From: Acrasis kona | Taxonomy: Eukaryota > Heterolobosea > Eutetramitea > Acrasida > Acrasidae | DNA: 20,562 nucleotides | NCBI GenBank assembly: GCA_026419775.2 | Contig: JAOPGA020000853.1 | Location: forward strand, 1 to 20,562 | Direction of reading: 5' to 3' | Shown: piece after piece, positions 8,664 to 18,418 of the stretch | Position numbering within the stretch: position 1 is the first letter of the stretch | How the letters are laid out: every line of letters begins with the position of its first letter | The notes under the pieces: generated by a model | The model's database searches: none | The model's input: the letters and a program-made list of their open reading frames with translations, nothing else | What the model was told of the DNA's origin: nothing | Position numbers and translations under genes: made by a program

Positions 8664-8994
8664 ATGTTACTCTCTTACAGAGCGCACCATATTAGAATCA
8701 AAAGCACGAATGTTTGATAAAATAGTTGCTGCTATGAAGAAAATGCCACAAAACTCACCTTTGCGGCCAGAACTCACTTTGGTTATGTCGGAAAATGAAA
8801 GTGCATTTAATACAGTAAAACTTCTTGGTATAACTCCTAGAAATGTCCTTCAATTGAAATCAGTCAATTGTGTAATGCATCTGTTTCAAAAATATGCACA
8901 AAGGGTGCATCGGAATAGGCTTTCTGACAATGTTATTGCAAAAATGATGATTTCATTGAGTCCAGTACACGCCCAAGTAGCTTTCAATCTATAA
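8664..8994 (+). CDS. Unidentified ORF or downstream exon
   Basis: The reading frame is open from about 8650 to TAA at 8992-8994. A candidate splice acceptor (CTCTTACAG, ending 8681) lies near its start, and the first in-frame ATG is at 8710. The protein is basic and mostly helical-looking (MFDKIVAAMKK..., LQKYAQRVHRNRL-like segments). I find no known domain. It could be the second exon of the preceding zinc-ribbon gene. However, the phase of the only nearby donor (GTTGGA, about 8637) does not join the two frames, so either an indel is present or it is a separate gene. It is convergent with the Harbinger-like transposase that ends at 9180. Confidence 0.4.
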
Positions 8995-9179
8995 AAGTTG
9001 GTGATGGTTACGAGGGTGTTCATTATTGTGATTGTCCATTACAAGAGAGTCATTTGCTATTTTGTCAATTGTTGATTTGACAATAATTAATAAATTTTAG
9101 AAAAGTCGAAAAGTTTGGTACGAATTATGATTTTATAAAGCAACATCTTAAACGGTCATCAAAATACACTACAGTCCTA

Positions 9180-10189
9180 TTATCCAAGAAGTGACAGCTC
9201 TTTCTCTGTCATCTCTTGAACTCTTTTGTCTAAACTAACAAAGTGCCCAAGCTTCCTCTTCATATTATACAAGCCTCCACACACAAGCATACAACCAGCA
9301 AGAAGGGAGTGGCAGTGTCTAAATTTACCGGAAATGGATTTGCAATGCTTCATGAACCTATTGACATGCTCAATGCTCTTCTGCTCTGTGTAGCTCACTT
9401 TATAAAAGAATTTCCTCTCTTTGGTTTTTCTCTCATGTGTTTCTAATCCAGCAACTATGTAATCTACATTTTGATATCTAGGATCACTAAAGGCAAAGTT
9501 ATTTCTTACTATTTCCTCAAATGATTAGTTGTTCCTAGCACATGTACTATCAACATTGTGGCCCAGGTAATTGACAGACATTGCACTGATCATATTATCA
9601 AAATCCATAAAAACATGGCAAGATACAAAATGTCCCAATTTGTCATGATGATAATACAAATGTTGACTAGATACAGGTTTATCAACATAGTTCGGTGTGA
9701 CATCAATTATGTATTTGATGAGGGTGCACAAAAATGATGTTTTTTCTGATGAATATATATGCTTGATATAGGTTACAAAATATTCCACAAGGATAGGCAT
9801 GGTCTCCTCGATTACTATTGATATATAACCTTCGCCCACTTGGAATCTCTCAGAAAGTGATTTGTACATTTCGTAACACACAATAAATCTCATTGTTAAA
9901 AGTACTCTGTTCTCGAATGACATTCCTGTATATTTTTTCTAAGAGCCACTCTTGATTCAACACCCTCCAATATTATTTGAAACTCTTCCCTTGTTAGCTG
10001 TGTGAACAACCGAAAATAATCTCTACTAGTGCATTCGGTATAAAACTTATACACATCTTGCTGTTTAAAAATGTGCTTTTTCTTCTTTTTAATTATACCG
10101 CGACCCTTCCCTATATTTGTATATTTTGCTTTGTAGTGTAAAGATCTACCGTAATCGCCTGCTTTATATTTTAATAAGGCTATTCTCAT
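9180..10189 (-). pseudogene. PIF/Harbinger-like (DDE_4, HARBI1-type) transposase pseudogene
   Basis: About 336 codons. The N-terminal third (10189-9896) ends in the helical region preceding the fold (YFRLFTQLTREEFQ). After a frame change near 9910-9940 comes the HTH-like part (LSERFQVGEGYISIVIEE), then the core. The first Asp is in IIDVTPNYVDKP, followed by LYYHHDKLGHFVSCHVFMD. The second Asp is in GHNVDS, as in the G-S/N-x-x-D-S signature of DDE_4. A TAA at 9525-9527 interrupts the frame, but the same frame continues (FSDPRYQNVDYIVAGL) to the Glu region (SIEHVNRFMKHCKSI). So there is one frameshift and one nonsense codon, with otherwise good conservation. TIRs and a 3-bp TSD were not located. 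Confidence 0.75.
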
Positions 10190-11189
10190 GAAGTGTAAGT
10201 CTCTGTGCCTTTTTTTAGTTAATAATAGTGTTTTGATGTCATGTTCTACTATTCAGATCTTCAACTTTAAAATTTTGATCCTCTTTTCCTTGTTTCTACT
10301 TGTTGCAGGTATTGTCATGCTTGTGTTAAAATTGTAAAGTGGTTATATTTTTTTATGTGCTTGATTAGATCAATGTGACAACATTATATGTAATCTAGAT
10401 ATGTTACTTATCTTTAAGTGTGCACTGGAGTGCACTCTTCACATCCTTATATATATAATTGGTTTTTGTAACAAGACTGTATATAATCAACCAAATGGTG
10501 TGGTCCTGCGCATTGTGTAATAAAAGTCAGAGAACCAAAAAACCAAACCATAATAAAAGGTTTGCTCCATATCTCTTAATAGGCCACTCACTGTGCAAGC
10601 TTGGATATCAAAATTGTACCTGGTAGATACTTTAACACATACAGTAAAAACAATAAAGAAGAACTTTTTAAAAATTTGTCTTATTTTATAGCTATAAAGC
10701 ATTTCTCAGTGGGTAGGAATGAATGTTCAACGAAAACTTTGAATGACACTCAAAGTATCTATTCTCATTCTCTTGTCTTTTGTATATCCGCGGTGCTGTG
10801 TCTGACTAGACTATCTGCTGACCTTCTTGCTGATTTATAATTGTGATATTTTCCATGACATGTACCTTCTGTTACGCCCTATGAAACCGTTTACTTAAAT
10901 CTCATAGTAATTAAATATGTAGTTTGAGGAATTCATCATATTTGCAACCAATAGTGCATTTGATTGATGTGTAATTGTGGTTGTAAATTACATCTTCCGA
11001 CTTCTATGTGTTAAGTATGCTGCATGCAATGGCTCTAGTGTTATGTATTGTTTATCAGTATGGACGTATAGACCAATTAGACTATTCCGACACATTTGAT
11101 ACGAAACACTGATGTTATAGAATACAGTGAGTTGGTAAGCGCGCAATTTTACAAAACAACTCAGCACAGAAGACTAAACACAATATACA
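10190..11189. other. 1-kb intergenic stretch, no gene seen
   Basis: This is AT-rich and without a convincing ORF; frames of 70-80 codons at 10487-10702 (-) and 10601-10840 (+) lack motifs. It must hold the upstream region of the protease gene that starts at 11190, and probably the boundary between the Harbinger-like and MULE units. One perfect 7-bp inverted repeat with a 2-bp loop lies at 10423-10438. Confidence 0.4.
10423..10438. repeat. Short perfect inverted repeat
   Basis: GTGCACT-GG-AGTGCAC forms a 7-bp stem with a 2-bp loop. Each arm also contains the palindrome GTGCAC. It might be a binding site or a transposon end, but it is short enough to be chance. Confidence 0.4.
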
Positions 11190-13614
11190 ATGGCAATCAA
11201 AAAGACATCCACCATTCAAACAAAGAACTTTAGCTACAAAATGTTATCTCAAACAATAACAACTTTGTTAACAAATGTAAACAATAAATTGGGAGTAAGA
11301 GCAGTCGAGGACATTGTCAAGTTGCTTGTACAGTGCAACAAAAAGCGATTACACACAATAAGCAACGCAGTTCTTCAAGGAGCTTACAGTGTTAGCGGCG
11401 ATGATCCTGAAACATTAACAGTCCTTAAAAAGCTGGGTGATCAAGATATGGAGGTTGGATCTAACCTTGAAGATTTCATGGGTCACGTGTGTGATCTTGT
11501 ACATAACTCAAAATCGAAAAAGAGATCATCAAAAAAAAACAAGACAAAGAGGACGAAGAAGAGGAAGAGGAGGATAAAGAAGAGGAGGACAAGGACGAGT
11601 CGGAAGAAAAAAATCCCAAGGTTGACGTAGAGGCAGAAAACAAAAAGAATGCAATTAAGATATTGCAGACACGCATAACAGCACCATTTAACCAGGTTAG
11701 TGTTGATGCTTACAATGCTGGAGAATTTCTCTCCAAATTACAATCAGTAAGCAGTACAACATTATGTGAAGATGGTGGATGCGACAGTCTTGCGTTGGGA
11801 TATGTTCAATTGTGCTCTCAACATCAAATCGCTAGTAAAAGCACTCTTCAATCTGACATTATGATTGGTGCATACTACAATGCCATTAAAAATGTCGGCG
11901 AAAAAAAAGACTCGTTGAACCCAAATCCAACAGCTGACGACAAGATCAAGACTATGCTCTTGTTATTTTGTTCATGGAGGAGATGCTACCAAGACTACAT
12001 TAAAAACAACAATGTAGAAGTTAGCTCCAAAGTCAAAAAAGCATTGGATTTGGGTGATGAAGAATTGCTTACCCTTCAACTCCATGAAATCCAACACATG
12101 ATCGCAGGCTGCTCGAGCAGTACATTTTACAGGAAAATTCAATTATATGAGTTTGCAGTAAAATATCCATATGTGTTGAATCTTTCTTTGCCGACAAAAC
12201 ATTTGTTTAACCATATACCCATGTTGGTTAAAATCCTTGAGGAGGATTCAGAGGACGGAAGACTTTACAAAGCGATATGGTCAAATTACAATCAACCCAC
12301 TAGGAACACAACACCATCATCCGAGGATCAAAAATCTGATGAAGGTACGTTTTTATTGTGTCAGATTCATTTACATGTCAAGTTAAACTTTTTCAATTTG
12401 TGGATACTCAAAAATCTATTAAGCATCTTGAGTACAATTACCTTGAAGTTATCAAGATCTTAAAGGAACAAACCAAATCATTTGAAGCGTCAAATTCCTT
12501 ATTGAAAAGACATAAAGAGAAAAATGATATTCAGGACTTTGACACTGTGGATGATGATGATAAACTTGTTCATACTGACGAGATAGGGCCGCTTAAGCTA
12601 AAAATGGTGGAGATGTCTTCAGTTGGTGAGGATAAATGTATGGGGGATGGGATCTTTTCTGGAATAACCGAAATGTGGTTTCCATCATCGTGGCAGACCG
12701 CAACAAAAGTGAGTTACTTTTATTGACTTCTTTAATCTTCATAGACTCTTGTGTTTAATGTAAACAACTGCAACAAATTCATTAGAGAGAAAGTTACACC
12801 ACAATTTCCTAATGTTCAGCAGACACGTTTATTCGCACCAGAGTGTGACGAACCAAGAAAATTTGAACGAATCATGTTTTTTGTGATGACCCCAAACCAC
12901 TATTCATTGGTCTTAGCAGAGACCAACAGCAGCAAGAAGTGCATACACTTGTATGCAATAAATTCAATTGATGCATCCGCCTTGATGAATTTGCAGCGTG
13001 TTGCAAGCTATTGCAAGCAGAGATATGAATTGGAGACAAATGGAGAAGGTGATTTCAAAATTTGCTGCCATAAAGTCCAAATATCTCCTCAACCTGATGC
13101 TACATCGTGTGGACCAAGAACATTGATAAACGCTGCAATAATCAAGCATTTGATCAATCAACATGCGGTTGATTTTGAAGATTCGTCAGTATCAATCAAA
13201 TATCCAGACAACTGTGTCAATCTTGCAATTCGTGTCATCAATGAGGATTGTAATTTATACTTTGACATGCACAAGCAACCACCACAAACCCCTCAACCAC
13301 AAACCCCTCAACCACAAACCCCTCAACCGCAAACCCCTCAACCGCAAACCCCAATCAAATTGAGAAAAGCGAAAACACAGTCCACACCAAATCCACCCAC
13401 TTCCGAAAAAAAAACATACGCCAATATTCATAGTGGAATGAAGCCCCCGCCTACTTTTCCTAGAAAGGCTGGTTCAAAACATAAACAAAATGATGATACT
13501 AGCCTCATTGAGAAGAATTTAAAAAAGCGCAAATCATCCGCAATAGAGTTTGAACCAGGTGACGATGACGGCAATGAGGATAAGCACAGAGAAAATAAAA
13601 AACAAAAGAACTGA
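11190..13614 (+). CDS. Four-exon gene with C48/Ulp1-type cysteine protease domain
   Basis: Proposed exons: 11190-11481, 11523-12344, 12383-12708, 12745-13614, about 769 residues. The first junction is the least certain. Parts in order: N-terminal helical region; acidic Glu/Asp run after exon 1 (KQDKEDEEEEEEDK); a Cys-containing helical domain of unknown family (about 150-370); then a Ulp1-like protease fold (about 450-630). In the latter, GDGIFSGITEMW resembles the Ulp1 opening segment, NHYSLVLAE supplies His (about 532), YAINS sits where Asp is expected (Asn, about 553), and QPDATSCGP gives Gln (about 596) and Cys (about 602). The tail has PQTPQ repeats and basic clusters. C48 enzymes cleave SUMO or other ubiquitin-like conjugates and are known cargo of some MULE transposons. 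The gene is tail-to-tail with a MULE transposase 17 bp away, so I infer an accessory protein of that element. Confidence 0.72.
11482..11522 (+). other. Tentative 41-bp intron (protease gene, intron 1)
   Basis: The frame changes between the ORF from 11190 and the acidic frame read from about 11530. Removing GT...AG at 11482-11522 joins them in phase. The donor (GTCACG) is weak. A 26-bp alternative, or an indel in the nine-A run at 11531-11539, would also restore the frame. Confidence 0.35.
12345..12382 (+). other. 38-bp intron (protease gene, intron 2)
   Basis: The donor GTACGT follows ...GATGAAG and the acceptor is ...GTCAAG. Removal joins codon phase 1 exactly and bridges two frames that each continue protein-like sequence (DQKSDE to VKLFQFVDTQK). 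A closer AG would leave only 20 bp and is less likely. Confidence 0.7.
12709..12744 (+). other. 36-bp intron (protease gene, intron 3)
   Basis: Donor GTGAGT, acceptor TTCATAG, phase 0. It contains in-frame TGA, TAA and TAG stops. Its removal keeps the same frame and joins the two halves of the protease fold (SSWQTATK to TLVFNVNN). Confidence 0.82.
13282..13352 (+). repeat. 15-bp coding minisatellite (PQTPQ repeats)
   Basis: Nearly five tandem copies of a 15-bp unit (CCRCAAACCCCTCAA, R = A or G) encode repeated Pro-Gln-Thr-Pro-Gln in the linker after the protease domain. The period keeps the frame, so copy number can vary without breaking the protein. The first three copies carry CCA and the later ones CCG, showing recent local duplication. 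Confidence 0.9.
13594..13599 (+). promoter_or_regulatory. Poly(A) hexamer inside the last codons of the protease gene
   Basis: AATAAA lies 13 bp before the TGA stop. Cleavage 10-30 bases downstream would fall at or just after the stop, giving a near-zero 3' UTR. It is the only plausible signal before the convergent transposase gene begins. Confidence 0.45.
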
Positions 13615-13630
13615 TTTGAGAACTGTAATC

Positions 13631-13636
13631 TTTATT
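13631..13636 (-). promoter_or_regulatory. Poly(A) hexamer overlapping the MULE stop codon
   Basis: On the minus strand the last codons read CAA-TAA-AGA, so AATAAA contains the TAA stop. Cleavage would fall inside the end of the opposing protease gene, so the two transcripts should overlap tail to tail. Confidence 0.55.
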
Positions 13637-15798
13637 GTATAGTTTCATCCCCACTATCACTGCTTCCACAACTGTTACTGTTATCGGTATCATGACTGCA
13701 ACTAGAACTCTCGCTATCAGACTCAAATGTGATACCGCTAATTGGATGCCTTGAGTTGACATAATCAACCATAGACTTTTTCATGTCCGTAATGTTTAAT
13801 CGTGGGCCGAATTTGTGACGACCATATTTACTTTCATTTTTCTTTCGTCCGGTGGCTGACCTTGACTTTCTGTTCAGTACATCCCAAATCTGATCACTAG
13901 TCGGTTGAATTGATTTATATTTTCGAAGGTATCCATAATGCTTGGTGTGGTCAACAACGGCTACCACATGGACACATAACTTGAATGCCTTGAAATGGTC
14001 ACAATTACAAATGAGGTCCGAATGGTCTCTTGTGGTGTAACGAACTATTTTAGGCCTTGTACCCTCTTCTTGATGGATTACCTTATAGTAGGGCCCATTC
14101 TTGCTATGCTGAATATGTCCACGATCCACAATGTTGAGTGCACATCTTTCAAGCATCTCTGCTTCTAAATNTGTTATTTCGCAGGTATCGGCAAGTGGAA
14201 ATCCCAATTCTCTTGTTGAATATAAAGTATTCTCCACGTTTTGAATTAGTATCAGACGAGTCCGATTTGGAAGGTTATCCATATTTAAAAGTTTTTGTTC
14301 GGTTCTTTTTGGTATTGCTTTCTTGAGATTCCTGTCGTCAATGTGTGAATCATAAAATAAAGAAGATTGTAACGACAAGCATTCTACAAAGCAGGTAACT
14401 ACTTCATGCAGACGTTGAATGTTAAATAAATCCCTCCCAAATATCTTTTCAAGAGGCTCGACAAGGCTAGTCCTTGCTCTCATGTCATTTATAGATGATT
14501 CGTGTATGTCATCGTCTTTCCAATATGTGTTGATCAGAGAGTGGAGTTTCCGGCTCCTAAAATAATTTGTAAAGTCCTCTGACCCAAGAACGTCATTCCA
14601 ATATTGTTCAAAACAAGCAAGGTTTTGTTCAATCTCATCCCTATCCATATCGATTAAACCAGAAGACTCATCTGTACCTTCAATTGTGGAAACGATGTCA
14701 TCAACATTGTGCATGGGGTACAATTCTTCAATTTTCCTTTTTACACTCTCCACAAAGTTGTTAGCACACAAAACAATTGGTATTGATGGGAACACTCTTT
14801 TCCAGGCCAATATTGGTGCCTCTTCTCCATCACTCACCAAAGCATGTTTTTTTATACTAATTTTATAGTTCTCTTTTATGTACGAAATCGCCCTAATGTG
14901 AACTTGCTCTGAGTTTGACTGAAACTTAGAAGAATTGATCTTGTGGACTTACCTCATGAATGTAAACAAATCCAACTTGAATCTTGTTGTCTCTAGTAAA
15001 TGGATTTTTGAATGCAAGATACGTAATGTGGCCCAATTTGTGATCCGAGGTTCGAACGTACCACATTGGCGCAGAGTTGATCACCAATAAACAATCTAAT
15101 GTGAAAAATAGTATAAAGGTGCTTTTGATGAGGCTTGTAACCCGAACAACATCTGAGAAGAAGGCAGAAGTCCGACTGATTTGATTCAATTCACAATCTT
15201 TCAAGTTCTGTTCCATGCTTCTTTGATCTAATGCTACATCTGATGTAGTGGTGTAGGTGCCTTCAATAACATGGTCAGGTTTTGGTCTTCTCTGTGCAAT
15301 AGGGGGTGTGATGGTCTTGAGCAACAGTAACAACACGCTCCGTTTATATAATACAAGTCCACGATGCATGCCTGACATTCGATGAAGTAGAACATATTCA
15401 ATGCGATGAAATTCCTGTTGGTTTTTGTTTACAAATGATGTCTGTAATACCTGATCATAACTTATTGAAGAGAACTCCAACCAACTACCGAAGCTATCAC
15501 GCCTGCTCAAGAAATTAGTAGGGTTCTTTGTTGTGAATAAATAAAAGCCTATTCGACCATAGGGGATATATTGCATTGAATTATTGAGAACCAAAGATAC
15601 ATCCCAACAAGTTGTCAGAAATGTCAAAGCATCCTGAATGGAGATACCTGTGCATTTCTCATGAAGTGCGCAGTAATACTCTGAGTGTAGTGTTTTTGTT
15701 GTGTACTTCCACAGCGCAGTATCCAATATTTCAAAACGTCTGTTAATATCATCAACAACAGTGTAGTCAATAAAAGGCTCTTTTGTAATACAATCCAT
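13632..15798 (-). CDS. MULE (Mutator-like) transposase with SWIM zinc finger
   Basis: Two exons, 15798-14953 and 14918-13632, joined across a 34-bp intron in phase 0, give 710 residues. The start is the ATG at 15798. The N-terminal about 220 residues are of unknown fold. The MULE core follows: a first candidate Asp in FTLDC (about 235), FVYIHE at the exon end, and the second Asp in VSDGEEAPILAWKRVFP (about 312). That motif is very like the MULE (T/S)DGE-A signature. The usual CxxH after it reads LCANNF, so His is replaced. The SWIM finger CxCx8CxH is at about 586-599 (CNCDHFKAFKLCVH). The C-terminal about 100 residues end in a Ser/Asp/Cys-rich acidic tail. The frame has no internal stop and one ambiguous base (14171). 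Coding looks intact, so the enzyme may be active. It converges on the C48 protease gene and closely resembles the partial gene at 20275. Confidence 0.88.
14919..14952 (-). other. 34-bp intron in the MULE transposase
   Basis: The donor is a perfect GTAAGT and the acceptor TTTCAG. The intron contains an in-frame TAA. It is phase 0, and removal fuses ...GFVYIHE to SNSEQVHIRAISY... leading into the SDGEEA motif. At 34 bp it is near the lower limit for spliceosomal introns. Confidence 0.85.
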
Positions 15799-15891
15799 TT
15801 TTATTTAGCGGTAAACAATAGACAGCATTTTAATATTGAATGTTGGTTACAGCATTTTATCCCCGCGCATTTGAGTACAATTTGAATTAAC

Positions 15892-15985
15892 CTCATTCCG
15901 CTTTCGTCCAACTTCTCTTTAGCACATCCTAGGTTTTATCACCGGTTGGCTGATTTAAATATTTGAAGGCATCTATAATGCTTGG
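15892..15985 (-). pseudogene. Relic of a third MULE C-terminal region
   Basis: The plus-strand sequence from CTTTCGTCC (15901) to ATAATGCTTGG (15985) aligns by eye with 13842-13945 of the intact MULE gene. Both end with the same stretch encoding, on the minus strand, KHY...L..(Y/F)KS. Several indels and stops are present. It covers only the segment just after the SWIM finger. It may be a decayed third element or a fragment left by a rearrangement. Confidence 0.6.
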
Positions 15986-17008
15986 AACGATACCAGGTCA
16001 CTAGAAATGAAAGTGCGGAGCGTCACTAGAGAATGAGAGCACCACGGTATAACCCCTTAATCCAACATTATAGGTTGTAGTTTCAGGTTGGTTGCGAAGG
16101 AGCTTTAAAGTTGTCAAATGAGTATAGTGTCCAAAGAGCCGAAATTGAAAGAGTTTGTCTTTTTCAGGTCGTTAAGGCCTATGTCGTCGAATGCGACGAA
16201 AACTGTTCATGACGGTGTGATTGTTTCATTGGTGTGAAATTTGTCTTTGATATTGTTGTTGAGCCACAACGAGGCGCGACGTGGCGTTGCAAAGGAAAGC
16301 CGCTTCAAAGCAGCAGTGATTCCTCAATGATGATAAATTGTAAAACGTAGCCAACTGAAAAACACAACTTTCAGAAAGTTTCATAACTCATAGCATCGCT
16401 GTACCGAAACTGGGGTGTGGGCTTTGGGCTATATTCTTTCTAAAGACTTTTTATTCAACTTATGCTGTACCGAAACTGGGGTGTATTTGTTGGTATGAAT
16501 AGTCTTTCAAAAAAATGAACAAAGGCTTCTATGCGCGGTACGTTTCAACATTTGTTACGAGCACTAATTTGTTATTAGCGGCAACATAATGCTAAATTTA
16601 TAAAGTTGCTCCGCAATGTTATTTCCACGTTTGGCGAGCCGGTTCTCCTTTCTGCAGGTTCCGCTTTATCTGAACCATAGCATGCTAAGCAGGTACAGAA
16701 ATTTAAAATGAAAATGCTTTTCCGCCTTCATTTGCTGGTAAATTTACAAGGACGCTTGGACTAATTTTGGGTTGCGTCGTACGTAACCTCTGTGGTTAAG
16801 TATTTGCGACAGAATGAGACATAATACCTACTTTAAAAGCATTACTACAAATGACGATTGTGCTGGAGCGAATTAAACAACGCTGAATTGCAGAAGCATG
16901 ATAAAAGAATAACTCCACAACCAAGTTCATCTTGCGGTTGAGAGGCAACGCAATAAATGTTTTTATTCCCAGTTTTGTTTGTATTTTTTGTAATTGAAAA
17001 CATTGATC
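15986..17008. other. Spacer between MULE units, no intact gene
   Basis: No ORF with recognisable motifs. It holds a 21-bp exact direct repeat (16398-16418, 16464-16484), a 9-bp repeat GTCACTAGA (15997-16005, 16022-16030), and a minus-strand stretch (about 16330-16120) that is open but for one TGA and reads like degraded protein without a known family. It should contain the right end of the first MULE unit and the promoter of the dioxygenase gene. Confidence 0.4.
16398..16484. repeat. Pair of 21-bp direct repeats
   Basis: Two exact copies, each starting GCTGTACCGAAAC and ending TGGGGTGT, lie at 16398-16418 and 16464-16484, 66 bp apart start to start. Exact identity in otherwise diverged sequence suggests a recent duplication or a conserved binding site such as a subterminal transposase motif. 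Confidence 0.75.
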
Positions 17009-18418
17009 ATGGTGAACCCTAATGCTGGTGGGATGGGACCTATTGAAAATAGACAACAAATGCGGTTTCGACGTCAATTTGTAGAGAATCAAATGCGCGC
17101 ACAACAAAGCAGAAACGAAGCAAATAACGAAGCACGTAATGCACCAGTTCTGCGGAACAACGACAGTAAGTTTATAAACATTCAATGTTAGTTTTGACAC
17201 AAACGTAGCCAAAAAAATGAACAGAAGATCAGCTGCAAAAAAGAGGAAAAGAATAACACAAACATTTAATTCGCAAAGTGGAGTTATGAACCAAAATCAA
17301 TTTGTCACACAACGCGCGGTACTGTACTACATTTACTTTATTTAACTATCTGTAGCCCCAAGTTCATCCATCACACCACTTCACGGAATTGTTACAATAC
17401 TATGAGGGTTTGAGAAGTAAGGACCAGCTCAGTGATGATATACTGTCACACCATATCGAGGCTAGTAATAAAGAGGCTCAAACCCCACTAACGTCGCAGC
17501 AAAAAGACGTTATAAAAATATACACAGCAGGGAGAGGTTACACAAAGTACGATTCAAATCATGAACTCAACCCATTTCACGAACCGCGAAATACAAATCC
17601 TACGGCTGATTCATTCCCACGCTCCCAAGAACACCACGAAATGTTTAAAGGTTATAGAAGAATGCTTAAGCACGCTTCGTTTCGTGTGTTTAACAATTTC
17701 GACATTACGCAAAGTTCCAAATGTTCTCAGCATGCCTTGAGGAAAAGAATGTTGTTGTTTCAAGATGAAAAACCTGAGCATGAAAAGATATCATTTGAGG
17801 ATGCGATGATGAAGGAGCTTGAATTGATTGACGAACCTGATTTACATTTTGGATTGGACAAGAATTACAAATTAATTTACGTTGTGTTTCCAAATTTTAC
17901 TTCACAAGCAATTCAACAAAAGTGTACTCTCGCGATCCTTGAATTGTTGACCATGTTCCCAAACCAGAGACCAAAAAAATCAGACGACAGACATTGTGAA
18001 ATAGAGGATGTTGATGTTTATCACTTAATGGAGTGGTCTCCAAAAGGCCATTATCACACTCGTTGTATTAGTCAACAGTCGACAGCTAATGGAAGAGTTA
18101 CAATATTACCAAGTGTTACCAATGTTCGAAATGCTTTTTTTGAATATAGAAGAAATTTAAGTGCACTAATCCGAGCTGTTGATGAGAATGAATATGTCAA
18201 GGGTAGAAGTACAATAGAACAGAGTACTGATGAGTTCAAGGATTTTCTACAATCTTGTATTGAGGAGGTTTTTTTGGGGTCTGTGATCAATACAGGCAGA
18301 TGTTTGAACCATAGGGACTTTAAAGATGTAAAAGGGTCATTGTCAGCGTTGAGTGTTTATGGGACTTTCTCTGGTGCAGAGGTTTGTATTCCAGAAATAT
18401 GTGTTATGTTTCCACATA
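17009..18418 (+). CDS. 2OG-Fe(II) dioxygenase-like gene, 5' part, interrupted by Tc1
   Basis: Exons 17009-17165, 17209-17318 and 17356-18418; the last continues at 19976 after the Tc1-type insertion, giving 520 residues in all. The N-terminus is Asn/Gln/Arg-rich with a likely nuclear signal (RRSAAKKRKR, about 58-67). A middle region of unknown fold follows (about 90-380). Then comes the start of a 2-oxoglutarate/Fe(II) double-stranded beta-helix: the iron ligands H408-x-D410 in NHRDFKDVKGSLSAL, followed by VYGTFSGAEVCIPE, the usual strand-and-glycine pattern. The second half of the active site is on the far side of the transposon. Family members hydroxylate nucleic acids or proteins. The spacing and the F-x-G-A-E-x-x-I/L-P strand remind me of TET/JBP-type enzymes carried by some eukaryotic transposons, but the subfamily is inference. 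An alternative is a captured host oxygenase. Confidence 0.7.
17166..17208 (+). other. 43-bp intron (dioxygenase gene, intron 1)
   Basis: Donor GTAAGT, acceptor ACGTAG, phase 1. It bridges exon 1 (...LRNND) to TKKMNRRSAAKKRKR with an in-frame stop inside the intron. Confidence 0.75.
17319..17355 (+). other. 37-bp intron (dioxygenase gene, intron 2)
   Basis: Donor GTACTG, acceptor CTGTAG after a pyrimidine-containing stretch, phase 0. It joins ...NQFVTQRA to PQVHPSHHFTELLQYYEG. An in-frame TAA is removed. Confidence 0.75.
18417..18418. repeat. TA target duplication, left
   Basis: TA before the left inverted repeat, matched by TA at 19974-19975. Because the element itself begins and ends with TA, each junction reads TATA and the exact split is ambiguous by two bases. 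This assignment is the one that keeps the host reading frame. Confidence 0.75.

Noticed and set aside
8637-8681. 45-bp intron joining the zinc-ribbon gene to the ORF at 8664-8994
   Set aside because: The acceptor looks good, but the join leads to an early stop and not to the long frame, so I left them as separate features.
10487-10840. 70-80-codon ORFs on both strands
   Set aside because: They overlap each other, lack motifs and have low-complexity, AT-driven composition.
16796-17212. 138-codon minus-strand ORF with hydrophobic segments
   Set aside because: It lies antisense to exon 1 of the dioxygenase gene, has no family motif, and the opposite strand gives a properly spliced coding reading.
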